64,000 bases of DNA from Methylobacterium tarhaniae (GCF_001043955.1 NZ_LABZ01000018.1:1-64000), one strand, 5' to 3'. Shown: positions 18,317 to 27,275, numbered from the stretch's first letter. Translations and numbers: made by a program. The notes: generated by a model from the letters alone, not told the origin.

Positions 18317-19330
18317 TCAGCGCACTCCACCCGCCGGCAGCACGCCGGTCGGGGCCGGGATGCGGCGCAGCCGCTCGCGATGGGCGGTGTAGAGGCCGCT
18401 GCCGCAGATGACCAGCACGCCGAGACCCATCACGGCGTCCGGGACGGTGCCGAAGAACAGGAAGCCGAGGAGGCCGGCCCAGATGATCTGGCTGTAGGAG
18501 AACGGCACCAGGGTCGAGGCCGGGGCATGGCGGTAGGCGATGGTGACGATCCAGTGCCCGGCGGTGGAGATGAAGCCGATCGCGGCGCCGATCGCGACCT
18601 GAGTCAGGTTCGGGGTCTCCCAGACGAAGGGCACGATGGCCGACAGGATCAGGAAGCCGACGATGGCCGACCAGGTCATGGTGGTCTGCGGCGCGTCGTA
18701 GCCGTTGATCTTGCGGGTCACCACCAGGGCGGCCGCCCAGAACAGGGCCGAGACGATCGGCAGGATCGCCGCGGCCTGGAAGGCGCTGGTGCCCGGCCGC
18801 ACGATGATGAGGACGCCGACGAGCCCGACCAGCGACGCGATCCAGCGCCGGGCGCCGACCTTCTCGCCGAGCACCGGGATCGACAGGGCGGTGACGAAGA
18901 TCGGCGACACGAAGGCGATCGCCGTGATCTCGGCCACCGGCAGGGAGCGCAGACCCGCGAGGAACAGCAGGGCGGAGCCGACGAGGGCGACGCCGCGCAC
19001 CACCTGCAGGCCCGGCCGGGCGCTGCGGAACGGCGAGGCGCCGCGCTTCAGCTGCGCCCGCACCAGGGCGGCGACCAGCATCACGGCGAGGAAGCCGGAA
19101 TAGCGCAGCCACGCCACCTCGATCCCGGAGAGCTGCCCGGTGAGGTACTTGGCGGTGGCGTCGGAGCTCGACAGGAAGACGGTGGAGACCACCACCAGCA
19201 CGATGCCGCGCAGCGGCTGGTCGCCGAGCAGGGCCGGCAGGGCCGGGCGGGCGGACGGGGCGGCGACGGGGAGTGTCAGGGTTGCCACGGGGCTAACGGC
19301 GGTGCGGGGAAGGGGCCTCGTTCTTAGCAC
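18317..19330 (-). CDS. DMT superfamily (EamA) transporter
   Basis: A 337-residue inner-membrane protein with about ten TM segments arranged as two EamA halves, typical of drug/metabolite transporters. Landmarks are SSSDATAKYLTGQLSGIEVAWLR in the first half (TM1 to loop) and GYDAPQTTMTWSAIVG at the second. Family members export amino acids or other small metabolites by proton exchange, or act as nucleotide-sugar carriers; substrate cannot be read from sequence. An internal GTG start about 16 codons in is possible, since the first 40 residues are Ala/Pro-rich. Confidence 0.88.
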   Translation of the reverse strand: MLRTRPLPRTAVSPVATLTLPVAAPSARPALPALLGDQPLRGIVLVVVSTVFLSSSDATAKYLTGQLSGIEVAWLRYSGFLAVMLVAALVRAQLKRGASPFRSARPGLQVVRGVALVGSALLFLAGLRSLPVAEITAIAFVSPIFVTALSIPVLGEKVGARRWIASLVGLVGVLIIVRPGTSAFQAAAILPIVSALFWAAALVVTRKINGYDAPQTTMTWSAIVGFLILSAIVPFVWETPNLTQVAIGAAIGFISTAGHWIVTIAYRHAPASTLVPFSYSQIIWAGLLGFLFFGTVPDAVMGLGVLVICGSGLYTAHRERLRRIPAPTGVLPAGGVR

Positions 19331-19541
19331 CGCCTCGCCCGGCCAAGCCGTGTCGATTGCGCGCCACGGCCATGCTGCCGGATCAGCCCTAGTTAAGGCG
19401 CGCTTTACCCGATCGTGTCGAGGGGGCGGCGACTTGCGAGATCCCGGCCATCATCCTGCCGCAAGCGTTACGGGTGTACCCTGAAAGACTCGTGAACGGA
19501 TTTCGTCTTCGCCGGAACCGGATCCGGCATTGCGTGTTGTT

Positions 19542-19577
19542 TCGCCCGCGCAGGGTTGAGAACCCCTGCGCGGGCGA
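19542..19577 (-). terminator. Hairpin 3' of ybdD-cstA unit
   Basis: A 14-bp perfect stem (19542-19555 with 19564-19577) and eight-base loop begins six bases past the ybdD-like stop. There is no T-run on the minus strand, so it may be a Rho-dependent pause or 3'-end stabilising structure. Confidence 0.5.
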
Positions 19578-19583
19578 GAAGGC

Positions 19584-19805
19584 TCAGCAGCAGCGGAAGC
19601 CGCCGCGGCCGCCGACCCCGAAGCGGGCGTTCTGGCGCTCGCGGAAGAACTCCGTCGGGGTCATCGGCTGCTGGTCGGGGTGGGTCTTGCGGATATGGGC
19701 GACGTAGGTGTCGTAGTTGCCCTGGCCGACCATCAGGCGCGCCCCGTCGCAGACGCAGCGCGTCAGGGTCGCCCAGCGCTCCCGCAAGGATTCCGCCGAA
19801 CCCAT
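19584..19805 (-). CDS. YbdD/YjiX family small protein
   Basis: A 73-residue protein matching the YbdD/YjiX (DUF466) family: MVGQGNYDTYVAHIRKTHPD followed by MTPTEFFRERQNARFG and a Cys-Cys C-terminus. Such proteins almost always sit directly after a CstA/YjiY peptide or pyruvate transporter gene, as here (4-base gap), and are considered its small partner. Cytosolic. Confidence 0.9.
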   Translation of the reverse strand: MGSAESLRERWATLTRCVCDGARLMVGQGNYDTYVAHIRKTHPDQQPMTPTEFFRERQNARFGVGGRGGFRCC

Positions 19806-19809
19806 CGTC

Positions 19810-21873
19810 TCACTCCGCCGCCGCCGGCACCGCCCGCGGATCCGCCTCGACGGCGGTCCAGCGGTCGGCCCGGTAGGCCTTGAGGCAGGCCTTCACGCCG
19901 AAGGCGATGATCGCCACCACCACGCCGACGAAGACCAGCGCCAGCACCGCGTCGATGCGGTCGTTGAAGATGATCTGGCGCATCTGGTCGGCGTTCTTGG
20001 CCGGGGCCAGCACCTTGCCCTCGGCGAGCGCGGTGGCGTAGCGATCGGCGTGCGCGAGGAAGCCCACCCGCGGATCGGCGGAGAACACCTTCTGCAGGCC
20101 GGCGGTCAGGGTGCAGGCGACGAGCCAGAGCGTCGGCACGATGGTGACGAGGGCGTAGCGCTCCCGCTTCATCTTGAAGATGACGACCGTGCAGAGCGTC
20201 AGCGCGATGGCCGCCAGCATCTGGTTCGAGATGCCGAAGAGCGGCCACAGGGTGTTCACGCCGCCGAGGGGATCGGTGACGCCCTGGTAGAGGAAGAAGC
20301 CCCAGGCCGCGACGCAGAGGCCCGTCGCCACGATGCTCGGGCCCCAGGACGCCGTGTCCTTGAAGGCCGGCACCGCGACGCCGATCAGGTCCTGGAGCAT
20401 GAAGCGCCCAGCCCGCGTGCCCGCATCGACCGCCGTGAGGATGAACAAAGCCTCGAACAGGATGGCGAAGTGGTACCAGAACGCCATCATCGCCTTGCCG
20501 CCGATGACGCTCGAGATGATGTGGGCCATGCCCACCGCCAGCGTCGGCGCGCCGCCGGCGCGCGAGATCACCGAGTGCTCGCCGACATCCGCCGCGGTCT
20601 GCTTGATGGTGTCGGCGGTGATCGGGAAGCCCATGGCGGTGACCGCCGCCGAGGCGCTCTCCGGCGTGGTGCCGACGACGGCCGCCGGCGAGTTCATGGT
20701 GAAGTACACGCCCGGATCGATGACGCTGGCGGCGACGAGCGCCATCACGGCGACGAACGATTCCATCAGCATGCCGCCATAGCCGATGAAGCGGGCATTG
20801 ACCTCGTTGTCGATCAGCTTCGGGGTCGTGCCCGAGGAGATCAGGCTGTGGAAGCCCGAGACGGCGCCGCAGGCGATGGTGATGAACAGGAACGGGAACA
20901 GCGAGCCCGACCAGACCGGCCCGGTGCCGTCGACGAACTTCGTCACCGCCGGCATCTGGAGATGCGGCGCCAGCACCAGGATGCCGAGCGCCAGGCCGAC
21001 GATGGTGCCGATCTTGAGGAAGGTCGAGAGGTAGTCGCGCGGGGCGAGCAGCAGCCAGACCGGCAGGATCGAGGCGACGAAGCCGTAAGCAATCAGCATC
21101 CAGCACAGCTGCGTGCCGGTGAAGGTGAACATCGCCGCGAGCGACGGGTCCTCGGCGACGTTCTGGCCGAAGATGATCGCGGCCATCAGGAGCACGAAGC
21201 CGAGGATCGAGACCTCGCCGATGCGGCCGGGGCGGATCCAGCGCGAATAGACGCCCATCAGGAGCGCGATCGGGATCGTCGCCATCACCGTGAAGGTGCC
21301 CCAGGGGCTCTCGGCCAGCGCCTTGACGACGATCAGCGCCAGCACCGCCAGGATGATGACCATGATCAGGAAGGCGCCGAACAGCGCGACGATGCCCGGG
21401 ATCGTGCCCAGCTCGGCGCGGATCAGCTCGCCGAGCGAGCGGCCGTCGCGCCGCATCGAGACGAACAGCACCATGAAGTCCTGCACGGCGCCGGCCAGCA
21501 CGACGCCGGCGAGGATCCAGAGCAGGCCCGGCAGGTACCCCATCTGCGCGGCGAGCACCGGGCCGACCAGCGGGCCGGCGCCCGCGATCGCCGCGAAGTG
21601 GTGGCCGAACAGCACGTACTTGTCGGTCGGGACGTAATCGAGCCCGTCATTGTGGCGCACGGCCGGGGTCTGCCGGGCCGGGTCGAGCCGCATGATGCGG
21701 TCGGCGATATAGAGCGAGTAGTAGCGGTAGGCGATCAGGTAGACCGAGACCGCGGCGACGACGATCCAGAGGGCGTTGATGCTTTCGCCACGCTGCGTCG
21801 CCACGACGGCGAGGGCGGCGGCCCCGAGCGCACCCACGAGGGCCCAGGGTCCGTGCTTCCGGACGGCTGTCAT
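19810..21873 (-). CDS. cstA: Carbon starvation protein A, pyruvate/peptide transporter
   Basis: A 687-residue polytopic protein of the CstA family with some 16 hydrophobic segments. Characteristic N-terminal blocks are RPVx-like DGLDYVPTDKYVLFGHHFAAIAGAG in the residue 50-80 region (shown in part), VGPVLAAQMGYLPGLLWIL, and GAVQDF. CstA proteins import peptides or pyruvate during carbon limitation. The chosen ATG follows GGGAGGAAG at good distance; an in-frame start at 21912 has no such site. Forms an operon with the downstream ybdD-like gene. A LuxR-type regulator gene lies 389 bp upstream on the same strand, but a functional link is only possible, not shown. Confidence 0.93.
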   Translation of the reverse strand: MTAVRKHGPWALVGALGAAALAVVATQRGESINALWIVVAAVSVYLIAYRYYSLYIADRIMRLDPARQTPAVRHNDGLDYVPTDKYVLFGHHFAAIAGAGPLVGPVLAAQMGYLPGLLWILAGVVLAGAVQDFMVLFVSMRRDGRSLGELIRAELGTIPGIVALFGAFLIMVIILAVLALIVVKALAESPWGTFTVMATIPIALLMGVYSRWIRPGRIGEVSILGFVLLMAAIIFGQNVAEDPSLAAMFTFTGTQLCWMLIAYGFVASILPVWLLLAPRDYLSTFLKIGTIVGLALGILVLAPHLQMPAVTKFVDGTGPVWSGSLFPFLFITIACGAVSGFHSLISSGTTPKLIDNEVNARFIGYGGMLMESFVAVMALVAASVIDPGVYFTMNSPAAVVGTTPESASAAVTAMGFPITADTIKQTAADVGEHSVISRAGGAPTLAVGMAHIISSVIGGKAMMAFWYHFAILFEALFILTAVDAGTRAGRFMLQDLIGVAVPAFKDTASWGPSIVATGLCVAAWGFFLYQGVTDPLGGVNTLWPLFGISNQMLAAIALTLCTVVIFKMKRERYALVTIVPTLWLVACTLTAGLQKVFSADPRVGFLAHADRYATALAEGKVLAPAKNADQMRQIIFNDRIDAVLALVFVGVVVAIIAFGVKACLKAYRADRWTAVEADPRAVPAAAE

Positions 21874-22262
21874 AGGGTCTTCCTCCCGGCTTCGCCGCCG
21901 GGTCCGGGACATGCGCCGGCGGCTTCCTTCGACCTTCGGGTAATGGAAACGCCGGGGCCTGCCAATGCGGCCCCGAGCCGAGGGTGCCGGGACGGAATTA
22001 GACTTTCGTCGTAGGAATGGATGATCCGAGGTTCAGCTTGCGCTCGTCACAGTTGAGCGTCCGCTCTCGTCCTCGTGGAGCCGCGCCGCGGGGCCCGACA
22101 TGCATGGCCGTTGGCACCGCTGACGGACACGGATCGCATCCGGCTCCGTCCTGAACCATCGGCAGCCGAGATTGCGCTGTCTGGACCGCGATGAGCTCCG
22201 GGACGAAGCGGAGGCATGATGGTTCGACCGACCTGACCTTGCATCGGTCATCGAGCGAACCC
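21874..22262. other. 389-bp intergenic region upstream of cstA
   Basis: It separates the response regulator stop from the cstA start, both on the minus strand, and should contain the cstA promoter. I see no convincing ORF, no hairpin terminator with T-run, and no RNA gene I recognise. Confidence 0.4.
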
Positions 22263-22928
22263 TCAACTCGACGGCAGGCCTCCCAGGATATGATCGTAAT
22301 CGAGGTTCGCGGTCTCGATCACGATCTGGGTCCGGCTGATCACGCCGAGCTTGCGCAGGATCTCCGAGACGTGGGCCTTCACGGTGGAGTCGCCGACGCC
22401 GAGCTCGTGGGCGATCTGCTTGTTGAGCTTGCCCTGGCGGATCATCAGCAGCACGCGCACCTGCTGCGGGGTCAGCTCGGCGATGCGCTCGGCGATCGGC
22501 GCCTTGCCGGGCTTGCGGCCGGGAATCTCGGCCGGGCCGCTCGCGCCCTCGGGCACGAACACCGCACCGTTGAGCACGTCGGTGATGGCGCGGATCAGCA
22601 CCGGCTTCCCGGCGGCCTTGGGCACGAAGCCGGCGGCGCCGTGGGCGAGCGCCTCGCGCACGATGCGCGGATCGTCGAGGCCCGAGACGACCAGCACCGG
22701 GATGCGCGGGAAGCGCGTACGGATGGCGATCAGCCCGTCGAAGCCGTTCACGCCCTGCATGGTGAGGTCGAGCAGGGTCAGGTCGATCGAGCGCCCGCGG
22801 GACAAGGCCGCGCAGGCGCTCTCGATGCCGTCCGCCTCCTCGACCTCGGCGGCCGGGAAGGCGAGGCGCACCGCGCTGCTCAAGGCATCGCGGAACAGCG
22901 GGTGATCGTCGACGATGATCAGGTGCAT
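22263..22928 (-). CDS. LuxR/NarL-family response regulator
   Basis: A 221-residue two-domain regulator. The receiver has acidic pair Asp7-Asp8 (LIIVDDHPLF), phospho-acceptor Asp54 (LTLLDLTM) and Lys in FVPKAAG. The C-terminal LuxR helix-turn-helix at about 155-215 reads LTPQQVRVLLMIRQGKLNKQ followed by IAHELGVGDSTVKAHV. The start is set at an ATG preceded by GGAGGGG; a longer frame to 23012 would add 28 residues of low-complexity. It is divergent from the FIST sensor and hybrid kinase genes and is the likely output of that pair. Confidence 0.92.
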   Translation of the reverse strand: MHLIIVDDHPLFRDALSSAVRLAFPAAEVEEADGIESACAALSRGRSIDLTLLDLTMQGVNGFDGLIAIRTRFPRIPVLVVSGLDDPRIVREALAHGAAGFVPKAAGKPVLIRAITDVLNGAVFVPEGASGPAEIPGRKPGKAPIAERIAELTPQQVRVLLMIRQGKLNKQIAHELGVGDSTVKAHVSEILRKLGVISRTQIVIETANLDYDHILGGLPSS

Positions 22929-23511
22929 GTCCGACCCCTCCGCGACGGGCGTCGGCGCTCCGTCCGGCCGTGGAAGAGACACCCCAGGGGCCGGACTGGT
23001 CAATCCCACCATCGCAGCGGATCACCCTTATTCACCGCGCGCTGCCTCGCGGCCCGCGCACTCGCAGATCGGGCTCAGCAAAGCTGCCGCACCCTTAAGT
23101 CGAAAGAAGTGTTATCACGCGAACACACCAGCAGCCACCATGCTTTGGTATAGAGCGGCGGCGAAGATCCCGCGCTCTGCACCTTGGTCCAATAGTGGGC
23201 GCCGGCAGCCCGGTCCTATCGTCGCCCGACCTCGGCGGCCGAAGGACCTCCTCACCGCGGAGTGGGTGGGAGCGGAGCGTGGCATCTGGCGGCCGCGTCG
23301 CGTGGGGCGACGCGGCCGCTGATCGCGGGGGCGATCGCCCATCCGCTCCCCAGCGCAGGCGTGGCCGCCGCACCGGCCGCGCCTGCGCACCTCTTTTCTA
23401 CGCAGTGGCAGGATGTTCGGGAGCCGATACCGGTTGCCGTTGCCAGTTGCTCCCCCTCGCCGCATAATGCGGGCAATGCCGCGACGGAAGCGGTATGACG
23501 GGAGGGAAACC
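22929..23511. other. 583-bp divergent intergenic/leader region
   Basis: It lies between the regulator gene (minus) and the FIST gene (plus). It holds a less GC-rich stretch at about 23085-23165 where a promoter could lie, and a strong hairpin at 23353-23388 followed by CTTTTC. Short ORFs on both strands lack convincing features. The FIST reading frame is open back to 23413. Confidence 0.45.
23353..23398 (+). terminator. Terminator-like hairpin in the FIST gene leader
   Basis: Arms 23353-23366 and 23375-23388 form a 14-bp stem with one G-U pair and an eight-base loop, followed by ACCTCTTTTC. No plus-strand gene precedes it, so it would end either a small RNA or an attenuated leader of the FIST-kinase operon. 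Function is inference. Confidence 0.5.
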
Positions 23512-24687
23512 TTGGCGCGAGGACACTCTGCGCAGGGCACGCGCACGCGCTCGCATCGCTGTGGGATCCAGACGGCCTGGACCGAGGCCGCCGGGGCCGA
23601 GGCCGCCGTGGCGGCGCTCGCCGCCTCCCTCGACGTCACCCGCATCGCCCACCTCGTCATCTTCTTCTCGCCGGTCTACGGGGTCGAGGCGCTGAACGCC
23701 GCCCTGTCGCGCGCCTTCCCGGGCGTGCGGGTCGCCGGCTGCACCTCCTCGGGCGAGATCAGCCCGATGGCCGGGCTCGACCGCGGCCTCGTGGCGATCG
23801 CCTTCCCGCACGAGGGATTCCGCATCGCCTCGACGGTGCTGGAAGCGGTCGACAACCTCGATGCGGAGCGGGCCGCCGCCTCGATCCGCGCCCTGCGCTG
23901 CGCCCACGAGCGGATCTCCCGCGGCGGGCAGCGCTTCGCGATCTCGCTCATCGACGGCCTCGCCAATGCCGAGGAGACGGTGATCGCCGCGATCGGCTAC
24001 GGCCTCGACGGGGTGCCCCTCGTCGGCGGCTCCGCGGGGGACGAGCTGACCTTCTCCGAGACGGCGCTGGTCCATGACGGGCGCGTGCATCGCCGGGCCG
24101 CGATCCTGCTGCTGATCGAGTCCGACTTCCCCGTCGAGATCTTCAAGAACGACAATTTCGAGCCGACCGGCGTCAAGTTCGTGGTCACCGAGACCGACCA
24201 CGAGCAGCGCACCGTCCGCGAGCTGAACGCGGAGCCGGCCGCGGTCGAGTACGCCAACGCGCTGGGTCTCGATCCCGACGCGCTCACCCCGACGAGCTTC
24301 GCCGCGCATCCGCTCGTCGTGCGGGTGGGCGGCGACTATTTCTGCCGCTCGATCCGCCACCTCAACCCGGACCAGTCGCTGAGCTTCCACTGCGCCATCG
24401 AGAGCGGCGTGGTGCTGACGCTCGCGCGCCAGAAGGACCTGGTCGAGGCGACCCGCGAGGAACTGGCCCGGCTCGACGCGCGCCTCGGCGGCGTCGACCT
24501 GGTGATCGGCTTCGAATGCGTGCTGCGCCGCCTCGACGCCGAGATCCACCAGGCCCGCCACAGCATCGCCGAGCTCTACCGGCACTACAACGTCGTCGGC
24601 TTCGAGACCTATGGCGAGCAGTACCGCTCGATGCACCTGAACCAGACCTTCACGGGCATCGCCATCGGCCGGCCCGCCGGCCCGTGA
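23512..24687 (+). CDS. FIST domain sensor protein (NosP-like)
   Basis: A 391-residue protein with FIST_N (about 20-220; AHLVIFFSPVYGVEALNAAL, VAGCTSSGEISP, LVGGSAGDEL) and FIST_C (about 225-370; SFAAHPLVVRVGGDYFCRSI) domains. In Pseudomonas and others a FIST protein named NosP binds haem, senses nitric oxide and controls an adjacent NahK-type kinase; here a hybrid kinase gene overlaps by GTGA, so the same arrangement is likely. The TTG start is chosen because GGGAGGG lies six bases upstream; ATGs at 23413, 23467 and 23476 are in frame but lack a good site. Cytosolic, no TM. Confidence 0.85.
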   Translation: MARGHSAQGTRTRSHRCGIQTAWTEAAGAEAAVAALAASLDVTRIAHLVIFFSPVYGVEALNAALSRAFPGVRVAGCTSSGEISPMAGLDRGLVAIAFPHEGFRIASTVLEAVDNLDAERAAASIRALRCAHERISRGGQRFAISLIDGLANAEETVIAAIGYGLDGVPLVGGSAGDELTFSETALVHDGRVHRRAAILLLIESDFPVEIFKNDNFEPTGVKFVVTETDHEQRTVRELNAEPAAVEYANALGLDPDALTPTSFAAHPLVVRVGGDYFCRSIRHLNPDQSLSFHCAIESGVVLTLARQKDLVEATREELARLDARLGGVDLVIGFECVLRRLDAEIHQARHSIAELYRHYNVVGFETYGEQYRSMHLNQTFTGIAIGRPAGP

Positions 24688-26036
24688 GCGGGACCGAAAC
24701 GGGGGCGTGCGAGGACGTCGCGGCCCTCCACCGCCGCATCGTCAAGCTGGAGCGCATCAACGCCGCCCTGATGTCCCAGGTCGAGCGGACGATGGACCAG
24801 CGCGGCAGCGCCTACTCGCTGTTCCAGACCGCCATCACCCTCGAGGGCCAGGTCCGCTCCCGCACCGAGGAGCTGACGGCGCTGATGCGCAGCCTCGAGC
24901 GCTCGAACCAGGACCTCACCGCGGCGAAGGAGGAGGCCGAGCGGGCCAACCGCTCGAAGACCCGCTTCCTCGCCGCCGCGAGCCACGACCTGCTCCAGCC
25001 CCTCAACGCCGCGCGGCTGTCGATCTCCGCGCTGGCCGAGATGCGGATGGGGCCGGAAGCCCGCGTCGTCGTCGGCCAGGTCGAGCGCGGGCTGCAGACC
25101 ATCGAGGACCTGATCAAGACCCTGCTCGACATCTCGAAGCTCGATGCCGGGCTGATCCAGCCGGTGGTGCGGCCGGTGCGCGTCGCCGACGTGCTGGAGA
25201 GCATCGAGGCGAGCTTCGGGCCGCTCGCCGCCCGCAAGGGCCTGCGCCTCTCGGTGCGCGGGGGGCGGACCTGGGTGGCGAGCGACCTCGTGCTGCTCCA
25301 GCGCATCCTGCAAAATCTCGTCTCGAACGCGATCCGCTACACCGCCGCCGGCGGCGTGCTGGTGGCGGCGCGCAAGCGTGGGCCTGAGATCCGGATCGAC
25401 GTGGTCGATTCCGGCTCCGGCATCCCGGAGGACGAGCAGGATCTGATCTTCGAGGAGTTCCACCGCGGCGGGCGCGAGAGCGTCGACGGCGAGATCGCGC
25501 TGGGCCTCGGCCTCTCGATCGTGCGCCGCTCGGCCCAGGCCCTCGGCCACCACCTGAGCCTCGAATCCCGGGTCGGCCACGGCTCGCGCTTCAGCCTACA
25601 CCTCGATCCATGCGCCCCCGAGCCGCCCCGGCCCACCCCTTCGCTCGTGCCGCCGACGAGCCTGACCGGCGCCCGCATCGCGCTGATCGAGAACGACAAG
25701 GCGGCGTTGGAAGCCCTGGCGCGGCTCTTCCACGGCTGGGACGCCAACGCCTTCGCGGCGCGCGACCATCTGAGCCTGGTGCGGCTGCTCGGCACCACCT
25801 GGAGCCCCGACGTGGTCGTGGCCGATTTCCACCTCGACGGCGGCGCCTGCGGCCTCGACACCGTGGAATGGCTGCGCTCCGTCCACGGCCACGACATCCC
25901 GGCGGTCATCACCACCGCCGACCACTCCTCGGAGGTCGAGGCCCGGGTGCGGGCGGCGCGCTGCGAACTGGTGCACAAGCCCTTGAAGCCGGCCCAGCTG
26001 CGGGCGCTGCTCGCCCATCTGCTGAGCCGGGGGTGA
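24684..26036 (+). CDS. NahK-like hybrid histidine kinase with receiver domain
   Basis: A 450-residue soluble kinase. Residues 10-95 are an amphipathic coiled coil (VKLERINAALMSQVERTMDQ), His101 is the phospho-acceptor (FLAAASHDLLQPLNAARLSI), the HATPase domain includes QNLVSNAIRYTAAGG, DSGSGIPEDE and LGLGLSIVRR, and a C-terminal receiver has Asp381 (VVVADFHLDGG). The LLQPLNAAR H-box is typical of the NahK/ErcS' group. The GTG start overlaps the FIST stop (GTGA at 24684-24687), implying coupled translation and a complex with that sensor. A divergent LuxR-type regulator is the likely target. Confidence 0.9.
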   Translation: MSGTETGACEDVAALHRRIVKLERINAALMSQVERTMDQRGSAYSLFQTAITLEGQVRSRTEELTALMRSLERSNQDLTAAKEEAERANRSKTRFLAAASHDLLQPLNAARLSISALAEMRMGPEARVVVGQVERGLQTIEDLIKTLLDISKLDAGLIQPVVRPVRVADVLESIEASFGPLAARKGLRLSVRGGRTWVASDLVLLQRILQNLVSNAIRYTAAGGVLVAARKRGPEIRIDVVDSGSGIPEDEQDLIFEEFHRGGRESVDGEIALGLGLSIVRRSAQALGHHLSLESRVGHGSRFSLHLDPCAPEPPRPTPSLVPPTSLTGARIALIENDKAALEALARLFHGWDANAFAARDHLSLVRLLGTTWSPDVVVADFHLDGGACGLDTVEWLRSVHGHDIPAVITTADHSSEVEARVRAARCELVHKPLKPAQLRALLAHLLSRG

Positions 26037-26039
26037 GGC

Positions 26040-26624
26040 TCACGCCCCGGGGCGCGTCACGCCGTCCAGCACCTGAACGGCGCCGTCGATCGCCTCGCGC
26101 ATCGCGGCCTCGTCCCAATGCACGCGGGCGAGCACGTAGCCGCCCTCGACGACGGCGATCAGGACCGCTGCGAGGGCCGGGGGCTCGATCCCGGGCGCGA
26201 GGAGGCCTGCGGCGGCGGCCTCCTCCAGGCTCGCGCGCAAGCAGGCCTGGATGCGCCCGAGATAGGCCGCGACCGGCGCGCGCAGGACCGGTTCCTCCAT
26301 GGCGGATTCGTTGGCCAGGCGCCCGAGGCGGCAGCCGCGCAGGGCCTGCCGCTCCCGGGTGAGATAGGCCCGGACGCGCTCGAGGGGCGGAGTACCGGGC
26401 GTAAACAGCGCGTCGATCACCGCGATCTCCTCCTCGGCCATCTCGGTCAGCGCCGCGGCCGCCACCTCCCTCTTGCCGGGAAAGTGATGGTAGAGGCTGC
26501 CCTGGCCGGCGCCGCTCAGCGCCAGCACGTCCCGCGGGCTCGTCGCCTCGTAGCCGCGCTCCCAGAGCAACGTCTTCGTCGCCGCGACGATCGCCTCGCG
26601 CTTCGATGATCCTGGCCGTGCCAA
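26040..26624 (-). CDS. TetR/AcrR family transcriptional regulator
   Basis: A 194-residue regulator with an N-terminal TetR helix-turn-helix (KREAIVAATKTLLWERGYEA, then VLALSGAGQGSLYHHFPGKR) at about 8-55 and a variable ligand domain. The open frame extends to 26879, but the extra residues run through an intergenic palindromic repeat and look non-coding; TTG at 26624 gives the expected N-terminus, though it lacks a strong ribosome-binding site. It lies downstream of the tautomerase gene on the same strand and may control it through the inverted repeat at 27276-27289. Confidence 0.85.
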   Translation of the reverse strand: MARPGSSKREAIVAATKTLLWERGYEATSPRDVLALSGAGQGSLYHHFPGKREVAAAALTEMAEEEIAVIDALFTPGTPPLERVRAYLTRERQALRGCRLGRLANESAMEEPVLRAPVAAYLGRIQACLRASLEEAAAAGLLAPGIEPPALAAVLIAVVEGGYVLARVHWDEAAMREAIDGAVQVLDGVTRPGA

Positions 26625-26682
26625 AGCTGCGTCTCTCGCCTGTGATGCGCTGTCCGGCAGAGCGATCGAAGCGCGGGACCCG

Positions 26683-26750
26683 CTCTCCAGGCGATGCCGG
26701 GCTTGCCAGAGATCCTTGCCCGGTATCGCAGCAAGGTGTGGGAGAGGGGA
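26683..26750 (-). repeat. Dispersed palindromic repeat, copy 1
   Basis: Read on the minus strand, this starts TCCCCTCTCCCACACCTTGC and ends ATCGCCTGGAGAG, matching the element at 56562-56620 nearly base for base apart from an extra 13-base duplication (GATCTCTGGCAAG). Ends are inverted (CCTCTCC / GGAGAG), so the element is palindromic. It lies 58 bases upstream of the TetR start. Confidence 0.8.
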
Positions 26751-26826
26751 GACCTGCGCCGTTCTCGTCCGCGAACAGCCCTGCGTCGGAGGCGGTATGC
26801 CGCGGCGCGGCCCGTCCGGCCAGACC

Positions 26827-27231
26827 TCAGGTGCCCGCCAGATGCGGCGGGGCCACGTCCGCGTAGGTCGCGAGCCCATGGCCGAAGGACCAGTTCTCCC
26901 GGGCGATCTCGACCAGGGTCACGAGCACGTCCTCCGGACGGATCCCGATCCCGCCGAGATTCGCCGCGATCGCCGCGAACAGCGCCTTCTTCTGCGCGAC
27001 GCTGCGCCCGGTCGAGAGATGGACCTGGATCATCACCAGATCGTCGGTGCGGGCGATGCCGAGATAGAGGGGGTCGTAGATCACGTCGTCGAAGAGGTGC
27101 GACACGACCTGGAACCGGTCGTCGGGCGGGATGCCGATGCTGTCGACGAGCGCGGCGTGGACGGCGTCGGCGATGACGCGCCGCTCCGGTGCGGGGCGTT
27201 CGCGCTTCAGGGTGATGGTGACCAGGGGCAT
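26827..27231 (-). CDS. Tautomerase family protein
   Basis: A 134-residue protein beginning Met-Pro (MPLVTITLKRERPAPERRVI), so Pro is N-terminal after Met removal and can act as catalytic base as in 4-oxalocrotonate tautomerase/MIF-type enzymes. The two beta-alpha-beta halves (residues 1-60 and 62-125) match the long single-chain tautomerases (VMIQVHLSTGRSVAQKKALF). Substrate unknown; homologues act in aromatic or unsaturated acid turnover. Probable operator upstream and TetR gene downstream. Confidence 0.85.
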   Translation of the reverse strand: MPLVTITLKRERPAPERRVIADAVHAALVDSIGIPPDDRFQVVSHLFDDVIYDPLYLGIARTDDLVMIQVHLSTGRSVAQKKALFAAIAANLGGIGIRPEDVLVTLVEIARENWSFGHGLATYADVAPPHLAGT

Positions 27232-27275
27232 GGACGGATCTCCAGGGCTGCCCGAGCAGCCGCGATCCTTTTACT

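Noticed and set aside
19331..19541. Possible small gene between the EamA transporter gene and the ybdD hairpin
   Set aside because: Short frames lack a ribosome-binding site and any recognisable features.
26625..26879. N-terminal extension of the TetR frame
   Set aside because: It runs through the palindromic repeat and into the end of the tautomerase gene; the TetR domain starts after 26624.
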